Below the pieces are notes generated by a model. It was not told the DNA's origin and ran no database searches. It saw only the letters and a list, made by a program, of their open reading frames with translations. The position numbers and the translations under genes are program-made. A DNA stretch of 32,367 nucleotides from a virus, in IMG/VR virus record IMGVR_UViG_3300025652_000287, positions 1-32,367 of that record, one strand, 5' to 3'. Shown here in pieces: positions 16,201 to 22,270 of the stretch. Position 1 is the first letter of the stretch. Each line of letters opens with the position of its first letter.

Positions 16201-16271
16201 TCCTCGGTGATGGCTGCTTCTTTAATCTTCTCGACAAATTGCTCTGGAATGTAACTGGTTTGCATGCGCAC
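13224..16271 (-). CDS. Primase-helicase (CHC2 zinc finger, TOPRIM, superfamily 3 helicase)
   Basis: A 1015-aa phage replication protein. Residues 43-71 form a DnaG-type zinc finger (C43, C46, C68, C71). A TOPRIM fold follows, with 'YIIEGEKKA' (about 251-259) and 'VFVLDADW' (about 301-308), the metal-binding acidic residues for primer synthesis. The C-terminal third is a D5/SF3-like helicase: Walker A 'GGTGKS' near residue 735, Walker B 'AILFDDV' near 777 and sensor 'FIITTNH' near 818. It would unwind DNA and prime it at the fork. The middle 400 residues are unassigned. It heads an early unit running to at least 12164. Confidence 0.93.
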   Translation of the reverse strand: MRMQTSYIPEQFVEKIKEAAITEDIIGDEIELRKAGSALIGDCPCCGARKKLNVYKSKIHPGRMDWKCFVCDKGGDGVKFLMEAKGYTYPETLRVLADRYKIVIESEQAQTNNKKGKAHNRAIKFRDLQLKESGLSNKAQTYFLKKNDKNNSSYQMDRYQSATIDKAWNVVSGDDMVLHYLDLTCTPIMYLTPKKKRMPFIRVRWSNPSLHKDKNGKSIKYKSPWQSGNHLWLPNQVIDAYQKAHLIETLYIIEGEKKASKMCAEGMMTVGTAGIHNFAGRNEMPHQFQLLIKKCGIKKVVFVLDADWQDISIKNLENSVDQRPKTFFSAIKKFRDYFYAYVNEGIDLGIYFAYGKEVVYKGMDDLLVRNFKNKEERAKLKADFEAAMIDREGEGEYVNVFNITTISEHKLKEFWHLQGRPAFFKQHAEQLKVLPFFKYGQLKYRWEEEEKGFELIQKLLPQEQYWRVEEAETRSGNVKKTYVFDYVQILEFLRNRGFGLYEASPDNYRYVHIEDRIVKEVTHHKIQRYVLNFTRELDHSKPILELLLRGGKQYLGPDKLSQMYYKKPQFNESDQDTQYLYFKNCYWKITKDKIEQRDLKELPKYVWQDKIIDFEPEYIGHPMMDVMRKDQEWRVKDAPEFKQCEMAQFYLKSSWFSWKNNQELHTDKEGRKSYVVRDKPIPETKVERQLTMANLVSKMIAAGYVLHDYRNWGLMKAIVCMDGLESEIGKSMGGTGKSIWGKQFKHMVPMEVLDGKKAKIEDDNHLYESVDERTSAILFDDVRVNFNFEFLFSHITTGIKVNPKGEKRFDVLPPKFIITTNHALNGDGSSYDRRQYVLSFSDYFNRDRTVGDEFGGQFFHEWNHEQWNLFYNWQATCIQTYLRFGMTYEIPKTALTRRKLRQKIGENFLDWATLMYHPEGGPFLNKKVEKVYACEKFLEEYSQDRKWVNPKRFKEKLLLFAEYSGYAINPIQAGKDGRIKSNGKEFFIIANEQFKAAEFVTILNDNNLSFENDKF

Positions 16272-16337
16272 GCTTTAGAGTGTTGGAAAAAATCTTTATG
16301 GTAAGTGTTTGGTCCACTAAATTGCAACATCCTTCCT

Positions 16338-16376
16338 AGAGCAGACAGGACAATCCCTTCCTTGCCTTGTCGCTCT
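16338..16376 (-). other. Hairpin in the leader of the primase gene
   Basis: Arms 16338-16353 and 16362-16376 pair over about 14 bp with one mismatch and a bulge, with a purine-rich loop on the minus strand. No U-tract follows. It lies 67 nt upstream of the primase start and may control its mRNA. Confidence 0.4.
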
Positions 16377-16458
16377 GTTCAGGTATTCGTTTAATAAAGA
16401 TTAGTTTATAGTTTCTCTAGATGTGAAGTCTTCCTACTGCTCCGATTTGTGTTAGCTA

Positions 16459-16598
16459 TACTTAAATCGGTTTTGGGATTGTTAGCGAGTTTTGGGGCTG
16501 CTATGGCTCATTATAAAATTGATAAAGAGTGTAGCCACCAGAAAACTGAGTATTAACATATCCATGTTTTTGATGTGAAAAAAGGTACTTAAATCGGT
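16459..16598. repeat. Pair of 13-bp direct repeats before the primase gene
   Basis: TACTTAAATCGGT at 16459-16471 and again at 16586-16598. The first copy also pairs with CCGATTT at 16442-16448. The 332-nt stretch 16272-16603 otherwise holds a leader hairpin and a doubtful 27-aa frame. A regulator site or replication-related repeat is possible. Confidence 0.45.
16482..16565 (-). CDS. Possible 27-aa membrane peptide
   Basis: A short frame with an ATG at 16565 and TAA at 16482 encodes 'MDMLILSFLVATLFINFIMS' plus seven residues, which would make a single membrane helix. It lies 38 nt after the 67-aa gene in a 332-nt stretch otherwise free of genes. Phage genomes carry many such membrane peptides, but a hydrophobic frame this short also arises by chance in AT-rich DNA, so confidence is low. 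Confidence 0.25.
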   Translation of the reverse strand: MDMLILSFLVATLFINFIMSHSSPKTR

Positions 16599-16603
16599 GA
16601 TTG

Positions 16604-16807
16604 TTATACTGTTTTTGCTACTTTTAAATTTTCTAATAATTCGGTTTTATCTTCCTTGTTCATAATAAGAGTAATGGTATCTTTTGAATTTACAGCCGCC
16701 AAGACTAAGCGAAAAAGGCAACCATCTTGTTTTGCTGCTTGGAGAGTATAAGCATCTTCTATGGACTTAACTCTTCGCTTCGTAACTTCATTTTTTATGA
16801 CTAGCAT
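16604..16807 (-). CDS. Small hypothetical protein
   Basis: A 67-aa protein of mixed alpha/beta type ('SIEDAYTLQAAKQDGCLFRL', then 'LAAVNSKDTITLIMNKEDKT') without a recognisable family. It starts 6 nt after the four-TM membrane protein gene and so is co-transcribed with it. The charged C-terminal helix could mediate protein contact. Two 13-bp direct repeats in the following non-coding stretch begin just after its stop. Confidence 0.55.
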   Translation of the reverse strand: MLVIKNEVTKRRVKSIEDAYTLQAAKQDGCLFRLVLAAVNSKDTITLIMNKEDKTELLENLKVAKTV

Positions 16808-16813
16808 TGAACT

Positions 16814-18094
16814 TTATTTTGTTGGTTTAAAAATGGCTACATAGTAGGGGCTACCTTCCTGTGGCGTAGGTTTAACTTGATAGCCTAGAATTTCTAAATG
16901 GCTTTTAAGTTGCTTATAGTTTTTCTCAGGAGTAGTCGGGTCTTCCTGTATCATTTTTCGCTTATAGGCTTGTCTACATTTCTGTTTTAAGTACTTTACA
17001 TTGGAATCTATAAGAACAACTGTTTCTCCTGTTTCCCTTGCTTGTTTCTCCGAGGAGGAAACAAGTGTTTTCTTTTTGCTTGTTTCTTCTGTTACCCCTT
17101 GTTTAACAAGGCTTTTTGGTTGTTTCAAGCCACTTGTTTCCTGCGCTTGTTGCCCTCCTGTTGCCCCCTTCATCACGAAACCAATTTTTCGCTGTTGCCC
17201 CTCTTGTTGCGCCACTTGCAAGGGCGCAGCTTTTGGTTGATTTAAATAAGTAATCATTGCCTCGTCTTGGTTGTTGGTAAATAGGTCAATGGCTTTTGAT
17301 TTGCCTAACTGTTCGCATAGGCTGCGAAAGTCATAATGTGACCGATACCACATTGTTCCTTCAAAAGCGACTTCAAAAAATAGGCAGAGGAAAAACACCG
17401 CTAAAGCTATCCAGCCAACTGAGATATTATGATCGACTAATGCTAATTGATTATGTTCCCAAATTTGTTGTTTTCTAGTTTGTCTCGATGCGATTAGGTT
17501 CGTTTGTGTTGGTAGCATCAATTGAATATTTTTGTTAGCATCCTGAGTCACCGTTCCTCTCCATCTAGTGTTTTTCATGGTCGCTATCATATTATCAATA
17601 GAATCTAATCTTGATTGGATGCCAACCAGTTCTGGGTCTGTTGTTTCTATAATCACATCTGCCTTGCCTTCGCTTAGTCGAATCACTTCCAGATAAGCGC
17701 CGCCGCCAGTACTGATGCCAGACAAAATAAAAAAGAGGAGGAGCATCGCCAAGGGTAGTTTTAGTATGACCTTTCTGGATTCGTAAGCATCCCAGAATAC
17801 ATCAGAACTCCAGCGTTTGGCGATTTCGATTAATAGGAGCGTAAAAAAGGCGATGACTCGACAAAGGATTGTTCCTTCAATCATCCAAGAAAGCAACCAT
17901 GTTAATCCCTTGAATGCTAATAAAATGGAAATGATATTAAAACCGTAGCTTGCGATAGTCGCCAGTTGTTTGATAGGTCTATTAGCCTTCGTATATTTCC
18001 GAATGCCAAAACGATTCAATAGGGCTTTTACTTCCTGAGTTTGTTGGATTTCTTTATATCCATCCTGCCCTTGATTGGATTCAATATTGTGCAT
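16814..18094 (-). CDS. Four-TM membrane protein with periplasmic-type loop and cytoplasmic tail
   Basis: A 426-aa protein I do not recognise. Membrane helices are predicted at about residues 47-69, 74-92, 109-129 and 226-244. The loop of about 95 residues between helices 3 and 4 has a coiled-coil feel ('SRLDSIDNMIATMKN'). The C-terminal 180 residues are soluble, Gln/Lys-rich and low in complexity up to about 350, then form a compact domain ('KNYKQLKSHLEILGYQVKPT', 'PYYVAIFKPTK'). The gene lies in the early region, upstream of replication genes. A membrane anchor for replication or a superinfection-exclusion protein are both possible; neither is shown. Confidence 0.65.
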   Translation of the reverse strand: MHNIESNQGQDGYKEIQQTQEVKALLNRFGIRKYTKANRPIKQLATIASYGFNIISILLAFKGLTWLLSWMIEGTILCRVIAFFTLLLIEIAKRWSSDVFWDAYESRKVILKLPLAMLLLFFILSGISTGGGAYLEVIRLSEGKADVIIETTDPELVGIQSRLDSIDNMIATMKNTRWRGTVTQDANKNIQLMLPTQTNLIASRQTRKQQIWEHNQLALVDHNISVGWIALAVFFLCLFFEVAFEGTMWYRSHYDFRSLCEQLGKSKAIDLFTNNQDEAMITYLNQPKAAPLQVAQQEGQQRKIGFVMKGATGGQQAQETSGLKQPKSLVKQGVTEETSKKKTLVSSSEKQARETGETVVLIDSNVKYLKQKCRQAYKRKMIQEDPTTPEKNYKQLKSHLEILGYQVKPTPQEGSPYYVAIFKPTK

Positions 18095-18124
18095 ATCTTG
18101 CGGTATCTAAATGATGAAAAAATA

Positions 18125-18154
18125 TAAGCTTCTACCTCGGTCGGGTAGGGGCTT
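18125..18154 (+). repeat. 30-bp hairpin repeat, copy 1
   Basis: Identical over 30 nt to the minus strand of 29337-29366. The hairpin (AAGCTTCTACC with GGTAGGGGCTT) pairs fully, with two G-U pairs, only in plus-strand RNA. In minus-strand RNA it has two C-A mismatches but is followed by ATATTTTTTC. It overlaps the stop of the 72-aa gene. Confidence 0.75.
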
Positions 18155-18371
18155 ATTTAGTTTTAATGAGTAGCATTTTTAATACATCCTCGACTGGCTT
18201 GATAGGCGCATATCGAAAATTATAATAAATGTGTTCATACGCCTTGTCCATTCCTATCGCACAAAAGGTCTCCTGTTCTGCTTTCAATAATTCCTCTGCT
18301 GCTGTTCTTAGCTTGACTTGCAGTTCAAAAAGCCGTAATTGTAATAATTTCTTTTTTTCTTCTTCGTGCAT
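18153..18371 (-). CDS. Small helical protein, unknown function
   Basis: A 72-aa protein with a charged coiled coil at its N-terminus ('MHEEEKKKLLQLRLFELQVK') and a C-terminal part 'YEHIYYNFRYAPIKPVEDVL'. No family is recognised. It lies just downstream of the terminator of the candidate structured RNA. Its stop codon overlaps one copy of a 30-bp sequence that recurs inverted near 29337, the only pair of long dispersed identical copies that I see in the window. Confidence 0.55.
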   Translation of the reverse strand: MHEEEKKKLLQLRLFELQVKLRTAAEELLKAEQETFCAIGMDKAYEHIYYNFRYAPIKPVEDVLKMLLIKTK

Positions 18372-18390
18372 AACTAATTTTTGATTGGTT

Positions 18391-18421
18391 TAAAAATAAC
18401 CGCCAGCCCAATACTGGCGGT
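18391..18421 (-). terminator. Intrinsic terminator of the candidate structured RNA
   Basis: Perfect 8-bp GC-rich stem ACCGCCAG (18399-18406) with CTGGCGGT (18414-18421), 7-nt loop, followed on the minus strand by TATTTTTA. It stands upstream of the 72-aa gene and downstream of no credible coding gene, which implies that a non-coding transcript ends here. Confidence 0.75.
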
Positions 18422-19320
18422 ATTGACAACAACAACAATTTATAAATCCATTAACATATTTTAAAAGCTTCAAAAACCCCTCGACGCTGCGGTTGTTTAC
18501 AGTCGCCGAGGTATGTTGAAACCCTCTCTATCTTGTCGAAAAGTTCGCCGACACTTCTAATAAGTGCCAGCGATAAAAACCCCGTAAAATCTGAGAGCAG
18601 CATGCTCCCAGTATATTTTTTTGAAAATGCGGGAGACCTCCTTCCAATTACTTTTAGGCTGCTAATTTTAAGGATTCTAGAAAGCGAATTAGCAAACATT
18701 TTCTAGCCCGCTTCGTGACCAAACAATGTCACGCTATCACAAAGCCTAATTTCAAAAAACAATCTTGTTGCTCGGTCTCCCTTTTGGTATGTGTTGCAGT
18801 AGCAAAAGGAGTCGAACCTTTATCCTGATAGCATCACTATGCTATTCTGTCACCTGTAGCTACTGTATAAAAAGTCTCACTCTAACGAGTGGGCTGGAAA
18901 ACGGACAAATGAAAACAAACATCTTTCTGTTAAAGGATGCCGCTACTATGAAAGAAATCCTATTATAAACTAACTAGCAGCGGCGTCAACAATAACTATG
19001 AATCTTTGGGTGAATCCTGCCTCGTTGGCTCTTTTGCCTAAGACAGGACTCGATGATAATGTCAATTTAAAAAGTAGGGCGGCTGAGTCTGTTTTGGGTG
19101 TAGTTTTCTTGCCGCCCTTGCATTATGAATACACGATGAAACATTATTTCTTCTGTTTTAATATTGGTTTACCAAAAGGCTTAATAAATCTAATAATATT
19201 TAGTTGGCTATAAGTCGGTTTCTCCGTCCAATCTTGGCATGCAAATCCTAAGACAATTAATTGTAGGTTGTCGTGGTATCTAGAGCTTAGCCGTTGGCAT
19301 AACTCCCCGTTTTTATTGAT
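18399..19320 (-). ncRNA. Candidate large structured phage RNA (GOLLD/ROOL-like class)
   Basis: About 920 nt with no credible gene but many stable helices on the minus strand. Examples: 18546-18572 (11 bp, two G-U pairs, 5-nt loop); 18591-18611 (9 bp, one G-U); 18479-18511 (8 bp, one G-U); 18714-18733 (6 bp); 18654-18660 with 18743-18749; 18939-18948 with 18975-18984 (10 bp, one G-U); 19012-19021 with 19042-19051 (10 bp, two G-U); 19076-19118 (8 bp); and a possible pseudoknot at 19247-19272. The G-U pairs close only on the minus strand. A tRNA-like domain is embedded and an intrinsic terminator ends it. Size, phage setting and tRNA link recall the GOLLD and ROOL RNAs; family membership is inference. 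Confidence 0.55.
18797..18865 (-). other. tRNA-like domain inside the structured RNA
   Basis: The minus strand has a 7-bp acceptor-like stem (CAGTAGC at 18865-18859 with GCTACTG at 18803-18797) and a perfect T-arm, AAAGG-TTCGACT-CCTTT (18821-18805). The middle departs from tRNA. In place of an anticodon arm there is a 7-bp stem with a 4-nt loop (ATAGCAT-AGTG-ATGCTAT), the D-arm is not canonical, one extra U separates the T-arm from the acceptor, and no CCA is encoded. It is thus a degenerate tRNA or a tRNA mimic rather than a working adaptor. Confidence 0.45.
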
Positions 19321-19327
19321 GTAATAT

Positions 19328-19658
19328 CACTAGTGTTGCGTTATAAATAACAGAAAATCAATTCGTTATGACTGCTATTTTTAATAATTTGTAATTTAAG
19401 CCTACTAATCAGTTGATATACAGAAGGTTAATAAAACGAGAAAGTCTTCAATTTTTGTAGTTTTTTGTAGAAATTTTCATAAAAATATAGCTAATCATAA
19501 AAGCTTAAAAAATTATCTAGTCAGGATTTAATTAAATTTTTAGTTTGCTAAAATTATTAATCAAAACTCAATTGAAGTCGTGAAATCAAAAAACCTTTAT
19601 AATCAACTGTAAAACAACAAGTTATGACAAAAAATAATTTCTTAACGCAACACTAGTG
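19328..19658. mobile_element. MITE-like insertion with terminal inverted repeats and target duplication
   Basis: A 331-bp AT-rich element bounded by perfect 16-bp inverted repeats: CACTAGTGTTGCGTTA at 19328-19343 and its complement at 19643-19658. It is flanked on both sides by the same 9 bp, ATGTAATAT (19319-19327 and 19659-19667), a target-site duplication. It contains no gene of useful size, so it must have been moved by a transposase elsewhere. It sits between the HTH gene and the candidate RNA. The parent IS family cannot be named from the ends alone. Confidence 0.8.
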
Positions 19659-19753
19659 ATGTAATATTTACTACTCATTACCGTGATTTATTGGTTATGT
19701 AATGTTAGTTTTCTCTAGTATGCTCCTTAATCCCGTATTAGTAGGGTAGCTGA

Positions 19754-20032
19754 TTATGCTGCTATTGCGATTGCTTTCCGTTTGATTTCTAACTCTGGAG
19801 GATAATTCAACAGTTCATCCACCGTCACTTCTAAAGCTATAGCCAACTTAATTAAATCATTGCTTGTGAGGGTATTGCTATCTTCCATATTCCAGTTCCT
19901 TGCCTTGTGGAATCTGCTTGGCTCAATACCTACCGCTTCTACTACTTTTCGATAAACCTCTTTGTATGCTTTCCCTTTTTTCCCATTGTTTTTGTATTTA
20001 TCAAGTAATCTCTGTATTTTATATTTTCTCAT
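19754..20032 (-). CDS. XRE-type helix-turn-helix protein
   Basis: A 92-aa DNA-binding protein. The HTH region runs from 'VYRKVVEAVGIEPSRFHKAR' through 'NTLTSNDLIKLAIALEVTVD', matching the Cro/CI-like layout with 'LIKLAIALEVTVDELL' as the typical end. The frame is open upstream to 20074, but those residues ('MPTSCHTRPINYCL') are not family-like, and the ATG at 20032 gives a normal start. It is divergent from the repressor gene at 20247, so the pair forms the lysogeny/lysis switch, and this one is probably the Cro-like or antirepressor-side regulator. The MITE lies 95 bp downstream. Confidence 0.8.
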   Translation of the reverse strand: MRKYKIQRLLDKYKNNGKKGKAYKEVYRKVVEAVGIEPSRFHKARNWNMEDSNTLTSNDLIKLAIALEVTVDELLNYPPELEIKRKAIAIAA

Positions 20033-20177
20033 AAGACAATAATTTATAGGTCTCGTATGGCACGAGGTAGGCATGTTTTGTTAGAAATAAATTAAGAAAA
20101 GTGATTTTATTTACTTATTTAGCTATAATTTTGTACTTAAAGTCTATTGATTGCTCTTAAATACAGTCCAAAGATAT

Positions 20178-20213
20178 AACGCTATTTCGATAATTGCAAA
20201 CGCTATTTCGATA
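20178..20213. promoter_or_regulatory. Operator repeats in the immunity region
   Basis: AACGCTATTTCGATA occurs at 20178-20192 and 20199-20213, a 21-bp period (two helical turns) in the same orientation, between the divergent HTH and repressor genes. A CAGTCCAAAG copy lies just before at 20164-20173. Probable binding sites for one of the two regulators. Confidence 0.7.
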
Positions 20214-20246
20214 TTAATAATAAAATTTTTAAATTAAATTAAGTAA

Positions 20247-20624
20247 GTGTCTATTAATCAAAGAATTAAATCTTTAGAAAATTTTTATAAAAAAAATAAA
20301 AAAGAGTTATTATATGCCAGCGCAGGCATACCTCAAAGCACTTTTGCCTCAATGAAAGCAGAAGGGAAAGATATTAGGTATTCTAATTTAATGAAAATAC
20401 TTAATTGTAATCCTTTAATAAATCCAATGTGGTTAATACTAGGAGAAGGGGATATGTTTGTCCCTAAAAAACCAAAAACCGTTCCTTTAGAACAAAAGCT
20501 TGATGGCTTAATGGATGAGATGCAGACAAAACTCAAAGCTCAAAGTATTTTAGCTATTTTAGACAAAATTGACTCTCTACTTCTCGAATTAAAAGGACTT
20601 CTACCATTGAAAAAGAATGATTGA
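20247..20624 (+). CDS. Phage repressor-like protein (HTH, Bacteroidota type)
   Basis: A 125-aa protein starting with GTG. An N-terminal HTH ('ELLYASAGIPQSTFASMKAE', then 'RYSNLMKILN') is followed by 'NPMWLILGEGDMF', the tail motif common to Bacteroidota phage regulators ('P-x-WLL-x-GEG-x-MF'), and a C-terminal coiled coil ('LKAQSILAILDKIDSLLLEL') for oligomerisation. No LexA-type peptidase domain is present, so induction would not use RecA-driven self-cleavage. It is divergent from the XRE gene, with a 15-bp operator-like repeat pair between them, and is closed by a strong terminator at 20662-20701. Probably the prophage repressor. Confidence 0.78.
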   Translation: MSINQRIKSLENFYKKNKKELLYASAGIPQSTFASMKAEGKDIRYSNLMKILNCNPLINPMWLILGEGDMFVPKKPKTVPLEQKLDGLMDEMQTKLKAQSILAILDKIDSLLLELKGLLPLKKND

Positions 20625-20661
20625 CGGTCATTAAAAAACTAAAATACAGCGCTAAGAAAAG

Positions 20662-20701
20662 AGAGGTTTGAAATGTTTCGTTTCAAACCTCTTGTTTTTT
20701 T
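20662..20701 (+). terminator. Intrinsic terminator after the repressor
   Basis: Perfect 12-bp stem AGAGGTTTGAAA (20662-20673) with TTTCAAACCTCT (20681-20692), 7-nt loop, then a T-rich tract on the plus strand. Confidence 0.9.
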
Positions 20702-20744
20702 TGAATTAATGAGGAATTATTAAAAAAATCAAGGTGAAAAGGTG

Positions 20745-20907
20745 TCAGAAAAGTGTCACTTATCCCTGTTTTAGGGTTAAAAACATTTATGTAAGTTGTT
20801 GATTTATAAGAGTTTTGTGATTGCGGAGGGCTTCCTGTCTCCGCTACAATAACCTTGTAAGTCCTTGACTTGCAAGGTTTTATTTTTTTACTGACACTTT
20901 TTTCTGA
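20745..20907. other. Probable phage attachment site (attP) with inverted arm sites
   Basis: Between repressor and integrase. TCAGAAAAGTGTCA (20745-20758) and its inverted near-copy TGACACTTTTTTCTGA (20892-20907) flank a middle with GCGGAG...CTCCGC (20823-20844) and then a terminator. The middle looks like the 3' end of a host structured-RNA gene with its terminator, a common integration target. Exact core limits are not visible without the host sequence. Confidence 0.55.
20851..20890 (+). terminator. Terminator-like hairpin next to the probable att core
   Basis: 13-bp stem AACCTTGTAAGTC (20851-20863) with GACTTGCAAGGTT (20867-20879), one G-U pair, 3-nt loop, then TTATTTTTTT. No phage gene ends here, so it may be a host RNA gene terminator carried in attP. 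Confidence 0.75.
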
Positions 20908-20929
20908 TTTAACCGTGTCACCGGTTAAA
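20908..20929 (+). promoter_or_regulatory. Hairpin in the integrase leader
   Basis: TTTAACCG-TGTCAC-CGGTTAAA, a perfect 8-bp stem ending 11 nt before the integrase ATG. It could limit translation or bind a regulator; its loop repeats the GTGTCA unit of the arm-like sites. Confidence 0.45.
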
Positions 20930-20940
20930 CCAAAAAAAAA

Positions 20941-22125
20941 ATGTCAAAACTTGAATACTATCCCGCTGAACTAGTTAGAGCCACTCAGGCGTGGTACATT
21001 CGATTTTATCAAGAATGTACAGAGACTCACGAGATGATTCGATTTCGGCGAAAGTTTGGGCTGAATCGAATCAAAGATAATTTCCTTAGAGAAAAAATTG
21101 GTACACAAAAAGTAAAAGAGATTAATCGTCAATTAGCGATGGGTAAACCGTATGTCGATGCTCGAAAGAGTAGGGTAGCGGCTGCACAAGAAAAACCTTT
21201 AACAGAAACACCTATCTTAGAGGCATTGGCAATGGCTGAGAAAATAAAGTGTAATACTGATAGAAAACGGACTATTGAGATGGTAGAATCTATGTGTAGA
21301 ATTTTTGCCGATTTTTTGGAAAAGAAGGGTTTGAAAAAAATCAAAATCAATCAATTGACTAGAAAACATGCAGTCGCCTTTTTGGATTATGGAATCATGG
21401 ATAGGAAGATAGGACCCAGAACTTATAATAATTATATCGAGCGAATGAAGGCTATATTAAACGAATTGGTCGAACGGGAATATTTAGAAGTTAATCCATT
21501 TGCTAAAATGAAAAAAAAGAAAATTACAGGAAAGCGCCGCCGTGCTTTTTCTGAAGAGGAGCGCCAAATAGTGGGAGAACATATTCAGAAAAAAGATAAA
21601 TGGTTATGGTTAGGTATTCAGCTTCAGTATCATTGTTTTATTCGTCCGATTGAACAACGAAGAATGGAAATACATATGATCGACCTAAAAGAAGGCGTTA
21701 TCCGATTGCCTGCTCGTGTTACAAAAAATAAGGAATCAGCTATTATCACGATACCAAATTCTATTCTATCTTTTTTGAGAAATTTTGGATTTGAAAAATT
21801 TAATCAACGTTGGTTATTATTTGGTAGTGGAGGTAAACCGAACCCTACGAAGTGCTGTGGTCACAATACTTATAATGAGCGCCACAAGAAAATAATTGAG
21901 AAGTTTTTCAATAATGGAATGCTTGCTGATATTGAGGGGCTTTCTTATTATAGCTGGAAGGATACTGGAGTAATCGAGCTATTTAAAAAGAAGGTAAATA
22001 TATTGGAGATAATGCGACAGCTTCGGCATAAAGACTTATCTACCACCCAAAAATACTGCAATTCATTATATGTATTAAATTACGAAATTAAGAATTTGGA
22101 TAACTCTATTTTGACTGCGGCATAG
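20941..22125 (+). CDS. int: Tyrosine recombinase integrase
   Basis: A 394-aa phage integrase. Residues about 88-185 are a SAM-like core-binding domain ('TYNNYIERMKAILNELVERE'). The catalytic domain has Arg235 in 'FIRPIEQRRM', Lys340 in 'YSWKDTG' where most relatives have the second Arg, His363 in 'LRHKDL' and nucleophile Tyr372 in 'TTQKYCNSL'. The 'YSWK-x-TG' variant is familiar from Bacteroides-group recombinases, so the enzyme is probably active. The N-terminal 80 residues would bind arm-type sites. Inverted arm-like sites and a core flank the region just upstream (20745-20907). A hairpin ends 11 nt before the ATG. Confidence 0.93.
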   Translation: MSKLEYYPAELVRATQAWYIRFYQECTETHEMIRFRRKFGLNRIKDNFLREKIGTQKVKEINRQLAMGKPYVDARKSRVAAAQEKPLTETPILEALAMAEKIKCNTDRKRTIEMVESMCRIFADFLEKKGLKKIKINQLTRKHAVAFLDYGIMDRKIGPRTYNNYIERMKAILNELVEREYLEVNPFAKMKKKKITGKRRRAFSEEERQIVGEHIQKKDKWLWLGIQLQYHCFIRPIEQRRMEIHMIDLKEGVIRLPARVTKNKESAIITIPNSILSFLRNFGFEKFNQRWLLFGSGGKPNPTKCCGHNTYNERHKKIIEKFFNNGMLADIEGLSYYSWKDTGVIELFKKKVNILEIMRQLRHKDLSTTQKYCNSLYVLNYEIKNLDNSILTAA

Positions 22126-22233
22126 GCTTAATTGATTTTTTACTATATTTGCTTCAGTAATAAGAAAAACAAGGGTTCACCCAATCCCTTCAAAATATAC
22201 AAGATTTTGTTTTCATTTGGTTTTTTGGGTAAA

Positions 22234-22270
22234 GGTGCTGTATACTCATATACAGCACCCCTTTTTTTTT
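22234..22270 (+). terminator. Intrinsic terminator after integrase, convergent with tape measure
   Basis: Perfect 11-bp stem GGTGCTGTATA (22234-22244) with TATACAGCACC (22249-22259), 4-nt loop, then CCTTTTTTTTTT on the plus strand. On the minus strand only three T follow, so it mainly serves the integrase side. Confidence 0.88.

Noticed and set aside
16317-16352. TGTCCT box before the primase gene
   Set aside because: At 26 nt the second box reads TTAG, the start codon is 45 nt away and the box lies in a hairpin arm, so it does not fit the late promoter set.
18451-18699. 82-aa minus-strand frame
   Set aside because: It runs through several strong hairpins of the candidate structured RNA and its product has no family-like features.
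18962-18989. TTGACG-N16-TATAAT promoter on the minus strand
   Set aside because: It looks perfect by E. coli rules, but Bacteroidota sigma factors use different boxes and half of it lies in a 10-bp helix of the RNA. It remains a possibility, not a call.
18998-19213. 71-aa plus-strand frame
   Set aside because: It overlaps paired regions of the candidate RNA on the opposite strand and has no supporting context.
22171-22191. T-arm-like word AAGGG...CCCTT near the integrase end
   Set aside because: The loop lacks the TTCGA core in the correct place and no acceptor stem is present; chance similarity. The probable attP lies on the other side of int.
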